Both the position numbers and the translations under genes were made by a program. Below the pieces are notes generated by a model, which did no database searches, was not told where the DNA came from, and worked only from the letters and a program-made list of their open reading frames with translations. From DASYPQ01 sp041488095 (GTDB lineage Bacteria > Planctomycetota > UBA1135 > GCA-002686595), in NCBI GenBank assembly GCA_041488095.1, contig JBGPOP010000020.1, positions 1 to 64,000 on the forward strand: a stretch of DNA of 64,000 bases, written 5' to 3'. Each line of letters starts with the position of its first letter. Positions within the stretch are counted from its first letter, which is position 1. Shown here in pieces: positions 1-10,048 of the stretch.

Positions 1-1347
<1,347 letters not shown>

Positions 1348-1370
1348 TCCGCTCGTGCAGGGTCCCGGCG

Positions 1371-1410
1371 AGGGCCGTCCGGTTGCGCACCGGGCGGCCC
1401 TTCTCTTCAT
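1371..1410 (+). terminator. Rho-independent terminator of groEL
   Basis: A 13-bp stem (1371-1383 against 1389-1401) with one G-U pair and a 5-base loop is followed by a T-rich stretch, TTCTCTTC. It lies 23 bases after the groEL stop codon, where a terminator is expected. Confidence 0.75.
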
Positions 1411-1505
1411 GTTCGCCGGCCGGCGCTTATAGTGGTCCCTTGCCTTTCGTCCGCCCACGGACAGGGCAGACAAGCCCCTGACGTTCCTGATCGAGGCATC
1501 GATAC

Positions 1506-2228
1506 ATGGATCAGCGCCCGACCACCATCTCCGAGCTCGAGTCCGATCTGCAGCGAGCTCTGGCTGCTCTCGTGGAGACCAACGAGCGCGGAGACCTTCC
1601 CGGGGATCTCAAGCCCCTTCTCCTGCTCGCCCCCCCGGACGGAGCGAGCGTCCACGTCTCCTTGCGCCAGCGCGACAGCGGCCGACAGCTCCGGCTCGGT
1701 GCGCCGGTGCAGTCCTGGTCCCAGCGGTCCTGCGGCGTGTGGGTCGTCTACGAAGTCGCTCCGGGTCCGGGCGGAGTCGGCTCTCCCCAGCTGCGTGGTT
1801 CCGATGGCAGCGGTGATCCGATGCAGGACTTCATCTCGGCCCTCGACCGTGTGGAGAAGGACCCGCACCTTCACTTCGTGTCCCTGAAGTGGTTCCGCGA
1901 CACGTATCTGCCCAAGCGCGGGTATGACTGGGCCGACGATCCCGACCTCCCGCGGCAGATGGTCCACGAGGCCGCAGAGGCCGGAATGATCCTGACGTCG
2001 AAGGTTCCGAACCCCAAGACCCCCGAGTTCCCGGTCACGACCATCAGTTTGAACCGCGCGCATCCCAGAGTGCGGCGCGCGCTCGAGGCCGCTTCCCCCC
2101 AACCGCCGGCATCCGATCCGGTGTCCGCGGACCCGCGCGCGGCGACGGCCCCCGCCGCGGAAGCCAAGCGAATGCTGCGGCGCGGATCATCCGAAGAGGG
2201 ACCGCGAGAGGAGTCCGTAGAGGCCTAG
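1506..2228 (+). CDS. Hypothetical protein, 240 aa
   Basis: I do not recognise this protein. It has no signal peptide or membrane segment. An acidic helical N-terminus (SELESDLQRALAAL) leads into a mixed region of about 150 residues rich in Trp and aromatics (WSQRSCGVWVVYEV, FVSLKWFRDTYLP) that looks folded. The last ~50 residues are Ala/Pro/Arg-rich and probably disordered. It is likely soluble and cytoplasmic. It stands alone between the groEL terminator and a convergent gene. The start is the first ATG of the frame, about 100 bases after the groEL terminator. GC-rich codon usage matches its neighbours. Confidence 0.7.
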   Translation: MDQRPTTISELESDLQRALAALVETNERGDLPGDLKPLLLLAPPDGASVHVSLRQRDSGRQLRLGAPVQSWSQRSCGVWVVYEVAPGPGGVGSPQLRGSDGSGDPMQDFISALDRVEKDPHLHFVSLKWFRDTYLPKRGYDWADDPDLPRQMVHEAAEAGMILTSKVPNPKTPEFPVTTISLNRAHPRVRRALEAASPQPPASDPVSADPRAATAPAAEAKRMLRRGSSEEGPREESVEA

Positions 2229-2294
2229 CAGCCTGACCCGGAGCGCAAGCGAACGCCGCAGCCAGGGCGGCGCGAGCGTCGCCTCCTGAAAAGC

Positions 2295-2324
2295 CTCGGG
2301 CCGTGCCCCCCGGCACGGCCCGAG
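2295..2324 (-). terminator. Hairpin terminator between convergent genes
   Basis: A perfect 13-bp stem, 2295-2307 against 2312-2324, closes a CCCC tetraloop. On the minus strand it is followed by GCTTTTC, a short U-tract, so it should stop transcription of the large fusion gene ending at 2348. On the plus strand no U-run follows, so termination of the 1506-2228 gene there is less sure. Confidence 0.75.
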
Positions 2325-2347
2325 AAGTGCACAGCGCTGCGCGTGTC

Positions 2348-5300
2348 CTACGCGGCGCCTTGCACGGTCCCTTCGAGCCGGACCCAGAGTGCGGCCGCCG
2401 ATTGGCTGTCGAGAGTTCTCCGGAACCGCAGGCCGTAGATGCCCGGCAGGCCGTTCCGGATCACCGTGGCCTCGAGAAGCCCGTTGATTTCCGTCGAGTC
2501 GATGTCGACCTCCTCGCCGAGAGTCAACTGGCGTTCCGGGACAAGCAGGAGCGCCCCGTGGCAGCTGAGGTCGGCGAGGCGTGCGTCGAGGGTCCCCGTC
2601 TCACGATGCAGGTGGACGGACATGGAGATCGGCACGCGGTCCTCCAGGCGTCGCTCGCCGAAGCGCTCGATGGTCCCGTCCGCCCGGAGGCACACGAGCT
2701 CGCCGGTCTCGAGCCCATCCAGAGCGCCGTTCGCGCCGACGATCCCGGTGATGTCGTATTCGCGCGCCTGGATGGCGGCATGGGAGAGCCAGCCCCCGAT
2801 CTCGGTGACGATGCCCCGCGCGAGCGGGAACACGGAGGTCCAGGTCGGGTCGGTGAAGCGGGCCACCAGGATCTCGCCCTTCCGGAAGGAGTCGATCTCC
2901 TCGGCGCGCCGCAGAACCCGCACCCGGCCGCTGACGTCGCCGCTGCCCGAGACGCGCGTGCCGCGCAGATTGGCCGTGCCGCGAGGGATGAGCTTGGCCG
3001 CGCCGCGCTCGACGTCCAGGGACTCCAGCGCGACGACCGTGATCTCGCGGGGCATCGACACGTCGCGCAGGGCCTCGGCCTCCTCCTGACGTTCGAGGAT
3101 GCGTCGCGCGGCCTCGGCCTGGCCGAATCCCGGCTCGCCCAGGCGGCGGACTTCCTTCGGAGTCAGATGGAACACGCCCTCTCCCAAGTCCATGCGCCGG
3201 CCGATCTCCAGGAGCAGTGCGCGCACGAACTCGATCTGGCGCATCGCGTGGTGCTTGGCCTCTTCCTTGAGGGTCTGGTAGCGCCGCGCCCGTTCGACGG
3301 CGAGTCGCAGCACGCGCTTCTCGATCACGGGAGGCGCGACCGCCGAGAGCGCGCGGCCACTTCCCGAGCGCGATGCCATCGCCATCGCCAGCGAAGGCGT
3401 CTCGCGGAACCGCGGCTGGGAGATCTCGTAATCCTGCGGGGCGCGGTGCCCGTAAAGATCCATGAAGGCCGAGATCTCGGCCTCGCCGCGGCCGACGCGC
3501 GAGAGAAGATCCATGGCTTCGCAGACCACGGTCTGCGGCAGGTGCGAGAGGCACGCGGCCGGGTCGAACCCTGACTTCTCCAGCTCGCGGACGGCGACCT
3601 TGAAGTAGAAATCGGCCGCGACGTTGATCGTCTCGGCGCGCACATAGTCCTCGGTCATGAACGAGCGGGAGGTTCGACGGAACACGTCGACCAGCTCGTC
3701 GAAGGACAGGCGCGAGAGGTCGAGAGCTCCCCGCAGCCGCATTTCGCGCAGGAAACCGGGCAGGTAGTCCTCCCGCCACGAGCGCTCGATCTCCTGGCCC
3801 GCGCGGGAGAGCCGGAAGGCTGCCAGGGTCCCCGGCCCTTTGCTCAGGCGGCGCTTCTCCTCCAGGCGATTGACGTACACCGAGCCGAAGACGCCCACCA
3901 CGAAAGGCTGCGAGTCGGGCAGCACGTCGTAGGGGATGCCGAGCGAGCGGCAGGCGATGTCCGTGCTGCCGCCGTAGGCCCACAGCTCCTCCATCCAGCC
4001 GAGCGAGAAGGGCGTCGGCTCGGGCAGCAATTCGCAGAGCTCGTTCTGGGCCAGCACGACCTCCTCGGGCTGCGCCCCGTGGGCGAGCGCGAGCAGACGG
4101 GCGCGCTCGCGCTCGCGGATCGCGTGTGCGTCCCCTCCGGTCGAGCACAGGCGCGTGATGTCGCGCGCCTGCAACAGGAGGAAGCGGCTTCGGGCGTAGG
4201 CCCATTCGATGTCCTGCGGCCGGCCGAAGAGCTCTTCGACCTTGCGGCCGAGCTCGATCAGCGGGGCGAGGTCGACGGGGGGCTGACGATCGTCGAGCAG
4301 CCTGCCGCTCGAGCGCCCGATCCGGAAGGACATCGGGGCGACGCGGCCGGAGACGAGCTCGTCGCCCAGCCCGGCCACGAGCTCGACAGCGCTCGCCCCG
4401 GATTCTCCCGGATGCTCGGTGAACAGAACGCCCGCGTATTCAGCGGGGACCATCGCCTGGACCACGATGCTGCCCGCCTCGGCCCGGTCGCTCGAGTACA
4501 CCCTGGCCCGGTTGGACGAGAGCGATCCTGCGACCTTCGCGATCGCATCGAACAGGTCTCCCGCCCTCACGTCGAGGATGGATTCGAACACCCCGGCATA
4601 GCTGCGCTCAGCTCCGTCCTCGTTGAGACCCGAGCTGCGCACGGCGACCTTGTCTGCTCCAAGGCGCGCGTGCTCGCGGAGGATGAGAGCGCGGCAGGAC
4701 GCGGGCCAGGCACCTGAGGCGCGCCAGGACTCGATCGCGTGGCCGCGGACCACGAAGCCTTCCGGCACAGGCATGCCGGCCTCGATCAGGGCGCCGAGGC
4801 GCGAAGCCTTGCCGCCGCAGCCCGAGACGAGTTGCGCGCAGCGCAGGGGGACGACGTCCTGGGCCGCGAACCCGGCGGCTTCACGGATCAAGCCAGGACG
4901 CCGGTCGGAGCGGAGGAAGTACCGGACGAGCGCGCTCTGCAGGACGAGGAGCAAGAGGTTCGCAGTCAGGTACAGGTTGGTCCCCGCGCGGAGCTGGACG
5001 ACGAGCACGAACAGTCCTGCGCCGACGGCCGCCATCACGACCAGGCGGGTCCTGGTGATCTTCTTGGCCGTGATCGCGAGCTGACCAGCCAGCAGGACTG
5101 CGATTGCGACGGGCAGGAGACGGGTCGGATCCGGCAGGCCGAGCGCGGGGAGCCACAGGAACGCCCGCGTGCTGCCCTGGCAGGCCTGGTTGACGACCGT
5201 GAAGAACGCCGTGAACAGAAGGAGCTGCGCAACCGCGGCCAGCAGGTTGAGAAGGGGACGGATGCCGCTCTCGCGCATCAGCTTCGACGTTGCGCGAGAG

Positions 5301-6745
5301 AGAGCGCTCGGGTCATCGCGCAGCTCGGCCTTCAGCACGCTCAGTCGAGGGTCGAGACGGGACTGGGCGATCCGATCGCGGTCGGCCTTGAGCGTGAGCG
5401 GGAGGATGCCCAGGCGGATCAGCGCTACGAGGATCAGGATCGAGAGCGCCAGGTTGGAGATGCGCGCGTCGATCCCGGTCAACGCGCCGGCCAGCGGAGC
5501 GGAGGCCAGGGTGAGGAAGGTCGCCTCCTCGTGGCGAGCCTTCCAGGCCGCGACGTGCGCCTTGTCCCCCCCGGCGATGTGGAACTCCTCCGGGACCGTG
5601 TAGCGCCCGAGGAACTCGCCCCCCATTCGCGTGAAGCGGACGCCGAGGATGAGCGCGAAGAACGAACTGCGGCGGTCGTAGCACGGGACGATCAACGGCT
5701 TCTTGGGCAGGGCGCGCACGGCGGCGTCGAGCTCCGGTGAGGTCAGCTTTCGGAGCGTGAGATTGACGGCTCCGGGCAGGTGGCCGTACGCCTCGAAGTC
5801 CCCCGGGTAGCGAACGTCGACGATGAGGACGTCCCTTTTCTCCATCAAGGCCGTCACGTCGGGCGTGTCGAGCAGGACGTTCTTGTTCAGGAAGTCGGGC
5901 AGCGCTCGCAATTCGGTGCGCGGGGCGCCGCCCGGCGTCTCCAAAGGACGATCCTCGGCGACCCACTTCTCGTAGCCGCCGATCAGGAAGCGGCTGTCGT
6001 ACCCCTTCTCGCCCAGGAACGTCGCCATCTCGGCGCTGCGGTTCCCGTTGGCGCAGAAGAGGTAGACCGTCCGGGTCTTGTCGAGGTACGTCTCCGGGTT
6101 CTTCATCAAGTCCGGGTAGCGCACGGGACGCACCCCGGAGATGACTCCCATCTCGACCTCCTCGGTCTCGCGGATGTCGAGCGCCTGGAGGGGAATCTTC
6201 CGAGCCTGGGTCTCTTGGAGCCAGTCGGTCTGGAATCCGTTCTTGCTCTTCTGCTGATCGCCGAACCCCACTTCCTTGAGGGTGACGTCGACGATCTTCT
6301 TGCCGTCCTCCTTGGACTCGCGGGTGATGTTCACCTGCAAGCGCCTCATCTTGAGGTCGGCCTGATGCGCCGCGAACATGCCCCAGCCGACGAGCGAGAG
6401 GACGCACATTCCCGCGCTGATCAGGAAGGGCATGCGGAAGGAGGAGGACCGGCCCACAGCGGTCGCCTTGCGATTGCCGCTGAAGAACCACTTGCCCAAG
6501 ATCACGGTCATGAGGCCCAGGACCTGGGCCGCGCTCGCGAACAGGTTGACGACCACGTCCGGGGAGGGGAGCGCCCAGGCGCGGTTGTCGACGACGAACA
6601 TGGCGACCGACGCCCAACCCAGGCAAGTGCCCAGGCGTCTGGCCAGCGGCCGGGAGATGCGGGGGGGATTCGAGGATGGAAAACAGGGGGCACTGGGGGA
6701 CACGGCGGCTGGAAACCCGCACTCGGGGAAGTTGAAGCGCTTCAT
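2348..6745 (-). CDS. Giant membrane fusion: rhodanese x2, YidC/Oxa1-like, PEP-synthase-type ATP-grasp, phospho-His domain, PilZ
   Basis: A 1465-residue protein in one unbroken frame. Residues 42-126 carry a signal-like segment and two membrane helices. About 195-270 is a rhodanese with candidate catalytic Cys231 (CANGNRS); 285-405 is a second rhodanese with Cys355 (CYDRRS). Residues 428-612 form a five-helix YidC/Oxa1-like segment including IRLGILPLTLKADR. Residues 640-865 are a PPDK/PEP-synthase N-terminal ATP-grasp (AVRSSGLNEDG, DIEWAY, LLQAR). Residues 870-1230 are a helical linker. About 1260-1365 is the swivelling domain with phosphoryl-carrier His1322 in GGWLSHAAI. Residues 1366-1460 are PilZ with RLEDR and DLSCHG, the c-di-GMP signature. 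The PEP/pyruvate TIM-barrel domain is absent, as in rifampin phosphotransferase. ATG 6745 is preferred; an in-frame GTG at 6808 would add 21 residues. Substrate and role are unknown. Confidence 0.9.
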   Translation of the reverse strand: MKRFNFPECGFPAAVSPSAPCFPSSNPPRISRPLARRLGTCLGWASVAMFVVDNRAWALPSPDVVVNLFASAAQVLGLMTVILGKWFFSGNRKATAVGRSSSFRMPFLISAGMCVLSLVGWGMFAAHQADLKMRRLQVNITRESKEDGKKIVDVTLKEVGFGDQQKSKNGFQTDWLQETQARKIPLQALDIRETEEVEMGVISGVRPVRYPDLMKNPETYLDKTRTVYLFCANGNRSAEMATFLGEKGYDSRFLIGGYEKWVAEDRPLETPGGAPRTELRALPDFLNKNVLLDTPDVTALMEKRDVLIVDVRYPGDFEAYGHLPGAVNLTLRKLTSPELDAAVRALPKKPLIVPCYDRRSSFFALILGVRFTRMGGEFLGRYTVPEEFHIAGGDKAHVAAWKARHEEATFLTLASAPLAGALTGIDARISNLALSILILVALIRLGILPLTLKADRDRIAQSRLDPRLSVLKAELRDDPSALSRATSKLMRESGIRPLLNLLAAVAQLLLFTAFFTVVNQACQGSTRAFLWLPALGLPDPTRLLPVAIAVLLAGQLAITAKKITRTRLVVMAAVGAGLFVLVVQLRAGTNLYLTANLLLLVLQSALVRYFLRSDRRPGLIREAAGFAAQDVVPLRCAQLVSGCGGKASRLGALIEAGMPVPEGFVVRGHAIESWRASGAWPASCRALILREHARLGADKVAVRSSGLNEDGAERSYAGVFESILDVRAGDLFDAIAKVAGSLSSNRARVYSSDRAEAGSIVVQAMVPAEYAGVLFTEHPGESGASAVELVAGLGDELVSGRVAPMSFRIGRSSGRLLDDRQPPVDLAPLIELGRKVEELFGRPQDIEWAYARSRFLLLQARDITRLCSTGGDAHAIRERERARLLALAHGAQPEEVVLAQNELCELLPEPTPFSLGWMEELWAYGGSTDIACRSLGIPYDVLPDSQPFVVGVFGSVYVNRLEEKRRLSKGPGTLAAFRLSRAGQEIERSWREDYLPGFLREMRLRGALDLSRLSFDELVDVFRRTSRSFMTEDYVRAETINVAADFYFKVAVRELEKSGFDPAACLSHLPQTVVCEAMDLLSRVGRGEAEISAFMDLYGHRAPQDYEISQPRFRETPSLAMAMASRSGSGRALSAVAPPVIEKRVLRLAVERARRYQTLKEEAKHHAMRQIEFVRALLLEIGRRMDLGEGVFHLTPKEVRRLGEPGFGQAEAARRILERQEEAEALRDVSMPREITVVALESLDVERGAAKLIPRGTANLRGTRVSGSGDVSGRVRVLRRAEEIDSFRKGEILVARFTDPTWTSVFPLARGIVTEIGGWLSHAAIQAREYDITGIVGANGALDGLETGELVCLRADGTIERFGERRLEDRVPISMSVHLHRETGTLDARLADLSCHGALLLVPERQLTLGEEVDIDSTEINGLLEATVIRNGLPGIYGLRFRRTLDSQSAAALWVRLEGTVQGAA

Positions 6746-7089
6746 CGTGATGCCTGTCCTTGGGTGGGGGGTTGCCCTGACAGATGTGGCTGGATTCGGG
6801 CGCTTCACGTCCGCCCACCGGCAGTGCCGCGGGGGTGTTTTTCACGGTTTCTTGAAGAAGCGCGCGGTGAGAAGGGATCTCAGTCCCCGCCCATCAGCCC
6901 CACCACCCGCATTTCGACCGGGAAACTAGGGGGTTAACCACTCACCGACCGACCCCCGGGCACGTGTCGGGACCCCCCCTTCGTGCTCGATGCTCAAGCC
7001 CCCCACGGAGGTCGACCGATGAGGAAACCGGCCGCCCCCCCCTGCAGCCCCCTGCCAGCCAGGACACCCGAGAAACCCGAGGATCCGTC
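6746..7089. other. Divergent intergenic region, 344 bases
   Basis: This separates the minus-strand fusion gene from the plus-strand PhnD-like gene and must hold both promoters. I see homopolymer C and G runs (around 6835, 6953 and 7035) and an AAGGA about 11 bases before the fusion ATG. GAGGA lies about 8 bases before the PhnD ATG. I cannot point to convincing -35/-10 boxes or an operator. Confidence 0.5.
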
Positions 7090-7959
7090 ATGACCACTCT
7101 GGCCACCGCATTGCTCAGCCTGCTCGCACTGGCGCCCCAGTCGCCTTCACAGAAGCAGGAGACTCCGCCCCTCTCGCTCACCTTCGGCGTCTATCAGTCG
7201 GACAAGGCCACGGTCATGTACCGCGCATTCACGCCGGTGATCGATTCGATCAGCGCTTCCATGGAGAAGGATCTGAAGCGGTCGGTCGACATCAAGCTGA
7301 CCATCTTCAAGAACTACGAGGAGGGCATCGAGTCGCTGGCCAAGGGCGACGTCGATTTCGTGCGCTTCGGTCCGGCCTCGTACATCACCGCGAAGGGGAG
7401 GCAGCCTGGCATCGGGCTGATCGCGATGGAGACCGAGGGCGGGGACAAGCGCTTCGCGGGCGTGATCATCGTTCACAAGGACAGCCCGATCCACACGCTG
7501 GCGGACCTGCGCAAGAAGAAATTCGCCTTCGGCGACCCGAACTCCACGATCGGGCGCTACCTCGTCCAGGCCGAGCTCGTCAAGGCCGGCATCACCGGCA
7601 AGGATCTGGCTGATTACAAGTATCTGGGCCGGCACGACGCCGTCGTGAAGGCCGTCGAGCTCGGCGACTTCGATGCCGGGTCCGTGATGCAGCAGGCCTT
7701 CGAGAAGGCCAACGGGAAGGGCACTCTGCGCGTCCTGGCCAGCTTCGACAACGTGACCAAGCCGTGGGTGGCGCGAAAGGGCCTGGAGAAGGCGACCATC
7801 GAGGCGATCCAGAACAGCCTCTACGCTCTGAAGGACCCGGCGACGCTCAAGGAGCTGAAGATCACCGGCTTCGTTTCCACGAGCGACGAGGAGTACCAGC
7901 TCGTCCGCGACGGCATGCGGCTCGCGGAGGGGTTCGAGAGCCCGAGCAGTGGGAACTGA
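7090..7959 (+). CDS. PhnD-like phosphate/phosphite/phosphonate-type periplasmic binding protein
   Basis: A 289-residue type 2 periplasmic binding protein of the PhnD family. It has an N-terminal signal peptide (MTTLATALLSLLALAP). The family pattern is clear: LTFGVYQSDKATVMYRAFTPV at the start, a GDVDFVRFGPASY ligand-pocket stretch, DLRKKKFAFGDPNSTIGRYL, and DFDAGSVMQQAFEKA. In classical systems such a protein feeds a PhnCE ABC transporter, but none is present. It overlaps the following hybrid histidine kinase by 11 bases, so it more likely delivers a ligand to that sensor. The ATG at 7090 is chosen because it gives a proper signal peptide and has GAGGA 8 bases upstream; the frame extends further up without coding character. 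The true ligand is not deducible. Confidence 0.9.
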   Translation: MTTLATALLSLLALAPQSPSQKQETPPLSLTFGVYQSDKATVMYRAFTPVIDSISASMEKDLKRSVDIKLTIFKNYEEGIESLAKGDVDFVRFGPASYITAKGRQPGIGLIAMETEGGDKRFAGVIIVHKDSPIHTLADLRKKKFAFGDPNSTIGRYLVQAELVKAGITGKDLADYKYLGRHDAVVKAVELGDFDAGSVMQQAFEKANGKGTLRVLASFDNVTKPWVARKGLEKATIEAIQNSLYALKDPATLKELKITGFVSTSDEEYQLVRDGMRLAEGFESPSSGN

Positions 7960-9994
7960 GAGCTCCTGGTTCGGGAGACTGCTGCATCGGCTCGGGTTCC
8001 GGCTGATCGGCGCCACCCTGGCGTTCCTGTCGCTGGGGCTGCTGTTCTCGAGCCTGCACACGATCCGGAGCGAGCAGACGCTGCTCACGGACCAGCTCGA
8101 CGTGCGCGGCGCATCGCTCACGAAGATCGCTGCGATTACCTGTATCGACTACATGTTCATCAGGGACTGGAGCAAGCTGGACGACTACCTGGAGGGGATG
8201 GTCAAGGACCAACCCGACGTGGTCTTCGCGTACATCCGCCGCGCAGACGACGGCAAGATCGTGGCCCACGCGGGCTCCGTGGACGATGACGGTGGCGTGA
8301 TCGGTCTGGCCCCCGATGCGTTCTTCCAGTTCACGACGAACATCTTCAAGCCATCGGCGGTAGGGCACGTCGACCCCGAGGCGTACGGACAGATCGTCCT
8401 GGGCATCTCCACACAGAGCGTGGCCGAGCTCAAGCAGACGCGTCAGCGCGAGCTCACCTTCCAGGGCGTGCTCTACTTCACCGCGCTGGCCCTGCTCCTA
8501 CTGTTCCTCCTGCGCCGGACGGTCGTGAGCCCGGTGGCCCGGCTCGATCGGCAGGCGGTGGCGCTCGGACGCGGGGACCTCGACACGCCGATCCACCTCG
8601 AGACCCACGACGAGCTCGGGCGTCTCGCCTCCACGTTGGACGAGATGCGCAGGAACCTGCGCGGATCCTACAACGAGATCCGCACGGCGAACGAGGAGCT
8701 CAAACGCGTCGGCGCGGCCAAGGACGAGACCATGGAGCAGCTCGCTCTGGCCCTCGAGCGCGCCAACGAGGCCAGTCGGGCCAAGGGCGAGTTCATGGCC
8801 ATGATGAGCCACGAGATCCGCACGCCGATGAACGGGGTGATCGGCATGACCGAGCTCCTGCTGGACACCGGTCTCGATTCCGAGCAGAAGGAACTCGCCC
8901 AGACAGTCCGCTCCTCGGCCGAATCGCTGCTCTTCATCGTCAACGATATCCTCGACTTCTCGAAGATCGACGCGAAACGGATGCGTCTCGACATCGTCGA
9001 GATCCGCCTTCGGCAGGAGGTGCGCGAGACCTTCGACATGCTCCGGGGCGAGGCCCAGGCGAAGGGCCTGGAGTACACGTACACCTTCGATGACGACGTT
9101 CCCGACCAGGTCCGAGGCGACCCCTTCCGGCTGCGGCAGATCCTCCTCAACCTCCTCGGCAATGCGATCAAGTTCACCTCCAAGGGCAGCGTCGACCTGC
9201 GTGTAAACCTCGACCGCACCCGGACGGACGAGCCCCTCACGCGCTTCGCGGTCAGCGACACGGGAATCGGCGTCACCACAGAGGCCCTCAGCCGGCTGTT
9301 CCAGCCCTTCTCCCAGGCCGACACTTCGATGTCGCGGAGGTACGGCGGTACGGGCCTCGGTCTGGCGATCTGCAAGCACCTGGCCGAGCTCATGGGTGGG
9401 GAAATCGGCGTCGAGAGCGGGGAAGGCAAGGGAAGCCTGTTCTGGTTCACTGCGCGGATGCGAGCCGAGTCGCCCAGGGTCGCCTCCGATCCGGTCAGGA
9501 CTGCGCCGGAGATTCCCGCCGCACTGCCCTCGGTGAGGTCGGCGGCACAGGAGCAGAGCGCGCCCCCCCCTGCGAAGGAGAGTGGAGGCGCACACATCCT
9601 GCTCGTGGAGGACAATCCGGTGAATCAGCGGCTTGCCGTGCGGATGCTGAGCAAGCGCGGGCACAGGGTCGACATCGCCGCCAACGGCGTCGAAGCGCTG
9701 AAGAGCCTGTCCGCTACGACCTACCACCTGGTCCTGATGGACTGCCAGATGCCTGAGATGGATGGTTTCGAGACCACGCGCAGGATCCGGGACGCCGAGA
9801 CGGGGACGGGGCGGCACATACCGATCGTTGCGTTGACTGCCAACGCCATGCAAGGCGACCGCGAGCGCTGCCTCGACGTGGGCATGGACGAGTATCTGGC
9901 CAAGCCCGTCCGCGCCGAGGTGCTCTACAAGATGGTCGACGCCTTCACCCAAGGGAAGCGGTCCACGGCTTCGGCCGGCGCCGTGGAGAGCTGA
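7949..9994 (+). CDS. Hybrid sensor histidine kinase with C-terminal receiver
   Basis: A 681-residue inner-membrane kinase. Membrane helix 1 is at about 17-37, a periplasmic sensor region of ~130 residues follows, and helix 2 is at about 171-189. Then come a HAMP domain (~190-243), a HisKA domain with phospho-acceptor His288 (MSHEIRTPMNG), and an HATPase domain with N405 in the N box (NLLGNAIKFT), DTGIG at 437-441 and YGGTGLGL at 465-472. A receiver domain at ~548-668 carries phospho-acceptor Asp598 and Lys652. It starts with GTG inside the 3' end of the PhnD-like gene, implying coupled translation. No separate response regulator or HPt gene adjoins it, so the output partner must be elsewhere. 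It probably reports ligand binding by the upstream protein; that link is inferred from context. Confidence 0.95.
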   Translation: MGTESSWFGRLLHRLGFRLIGATLAFLSLGLLFSSLHTIRSEQTLLTDQLDVRGASLTKIAAITCIDYMFIRDWSKLDDYLEGMVKDQPDVVFAYIRRADDGKIVAHAGSVDDDGGVIGLAPDAFFQFTTNIFKPSAVGHVDPEAYGQIVLGISTQSVAELKQTRQRELTFQGVLYFTALALLLLFLLRRTVVSPVARLDRQAVALGRGDLDTPIHLETHDELGRLASTLDEMRRNLRGSYNEIRTANEELKRVGAAKDETMEQLALALERANEASRAKGEFMAMMSHEIRTPMNGVIGMTELLLDTGLDSEQKELAQTVRSSAESLLFIVNDILDFSKIDAKRMRLDIVEIRLRQEVRETFDMLRGEAQAKGLEYTYTFDDDVPDQVRGDPFRLRQILLNLLGNAIKFTSKGSVDLRVNLDRTRTDEPLTRFAVSDTGIGVTTEALSRLFQPFSQADTSMSRRYGGTGLGLAICKHLAELMGGEIGVESGEGKGSLFWFTARMRAESPRVASDPVRTAPEIPAALPSVRSAAQEQSAPPPAKESGGAHILLVEDNPVNQRLAVRMLSKRGHRVDIAANGVEALKSLSATTYHLVLMDCQMPEMDGFETTRRIRDAETGTGRHIPIVALTANAMQGDRERCLDVGMDEYLAKPVRAEVLYKMVDAFTQGKRSTASAGAVES

Positions 9995-10048
9995 TCGTCG
10001 GGTCGCCGGGCGGAGAGGCGCAGCCCATCCAGCGCCAACCCGGCCTCG

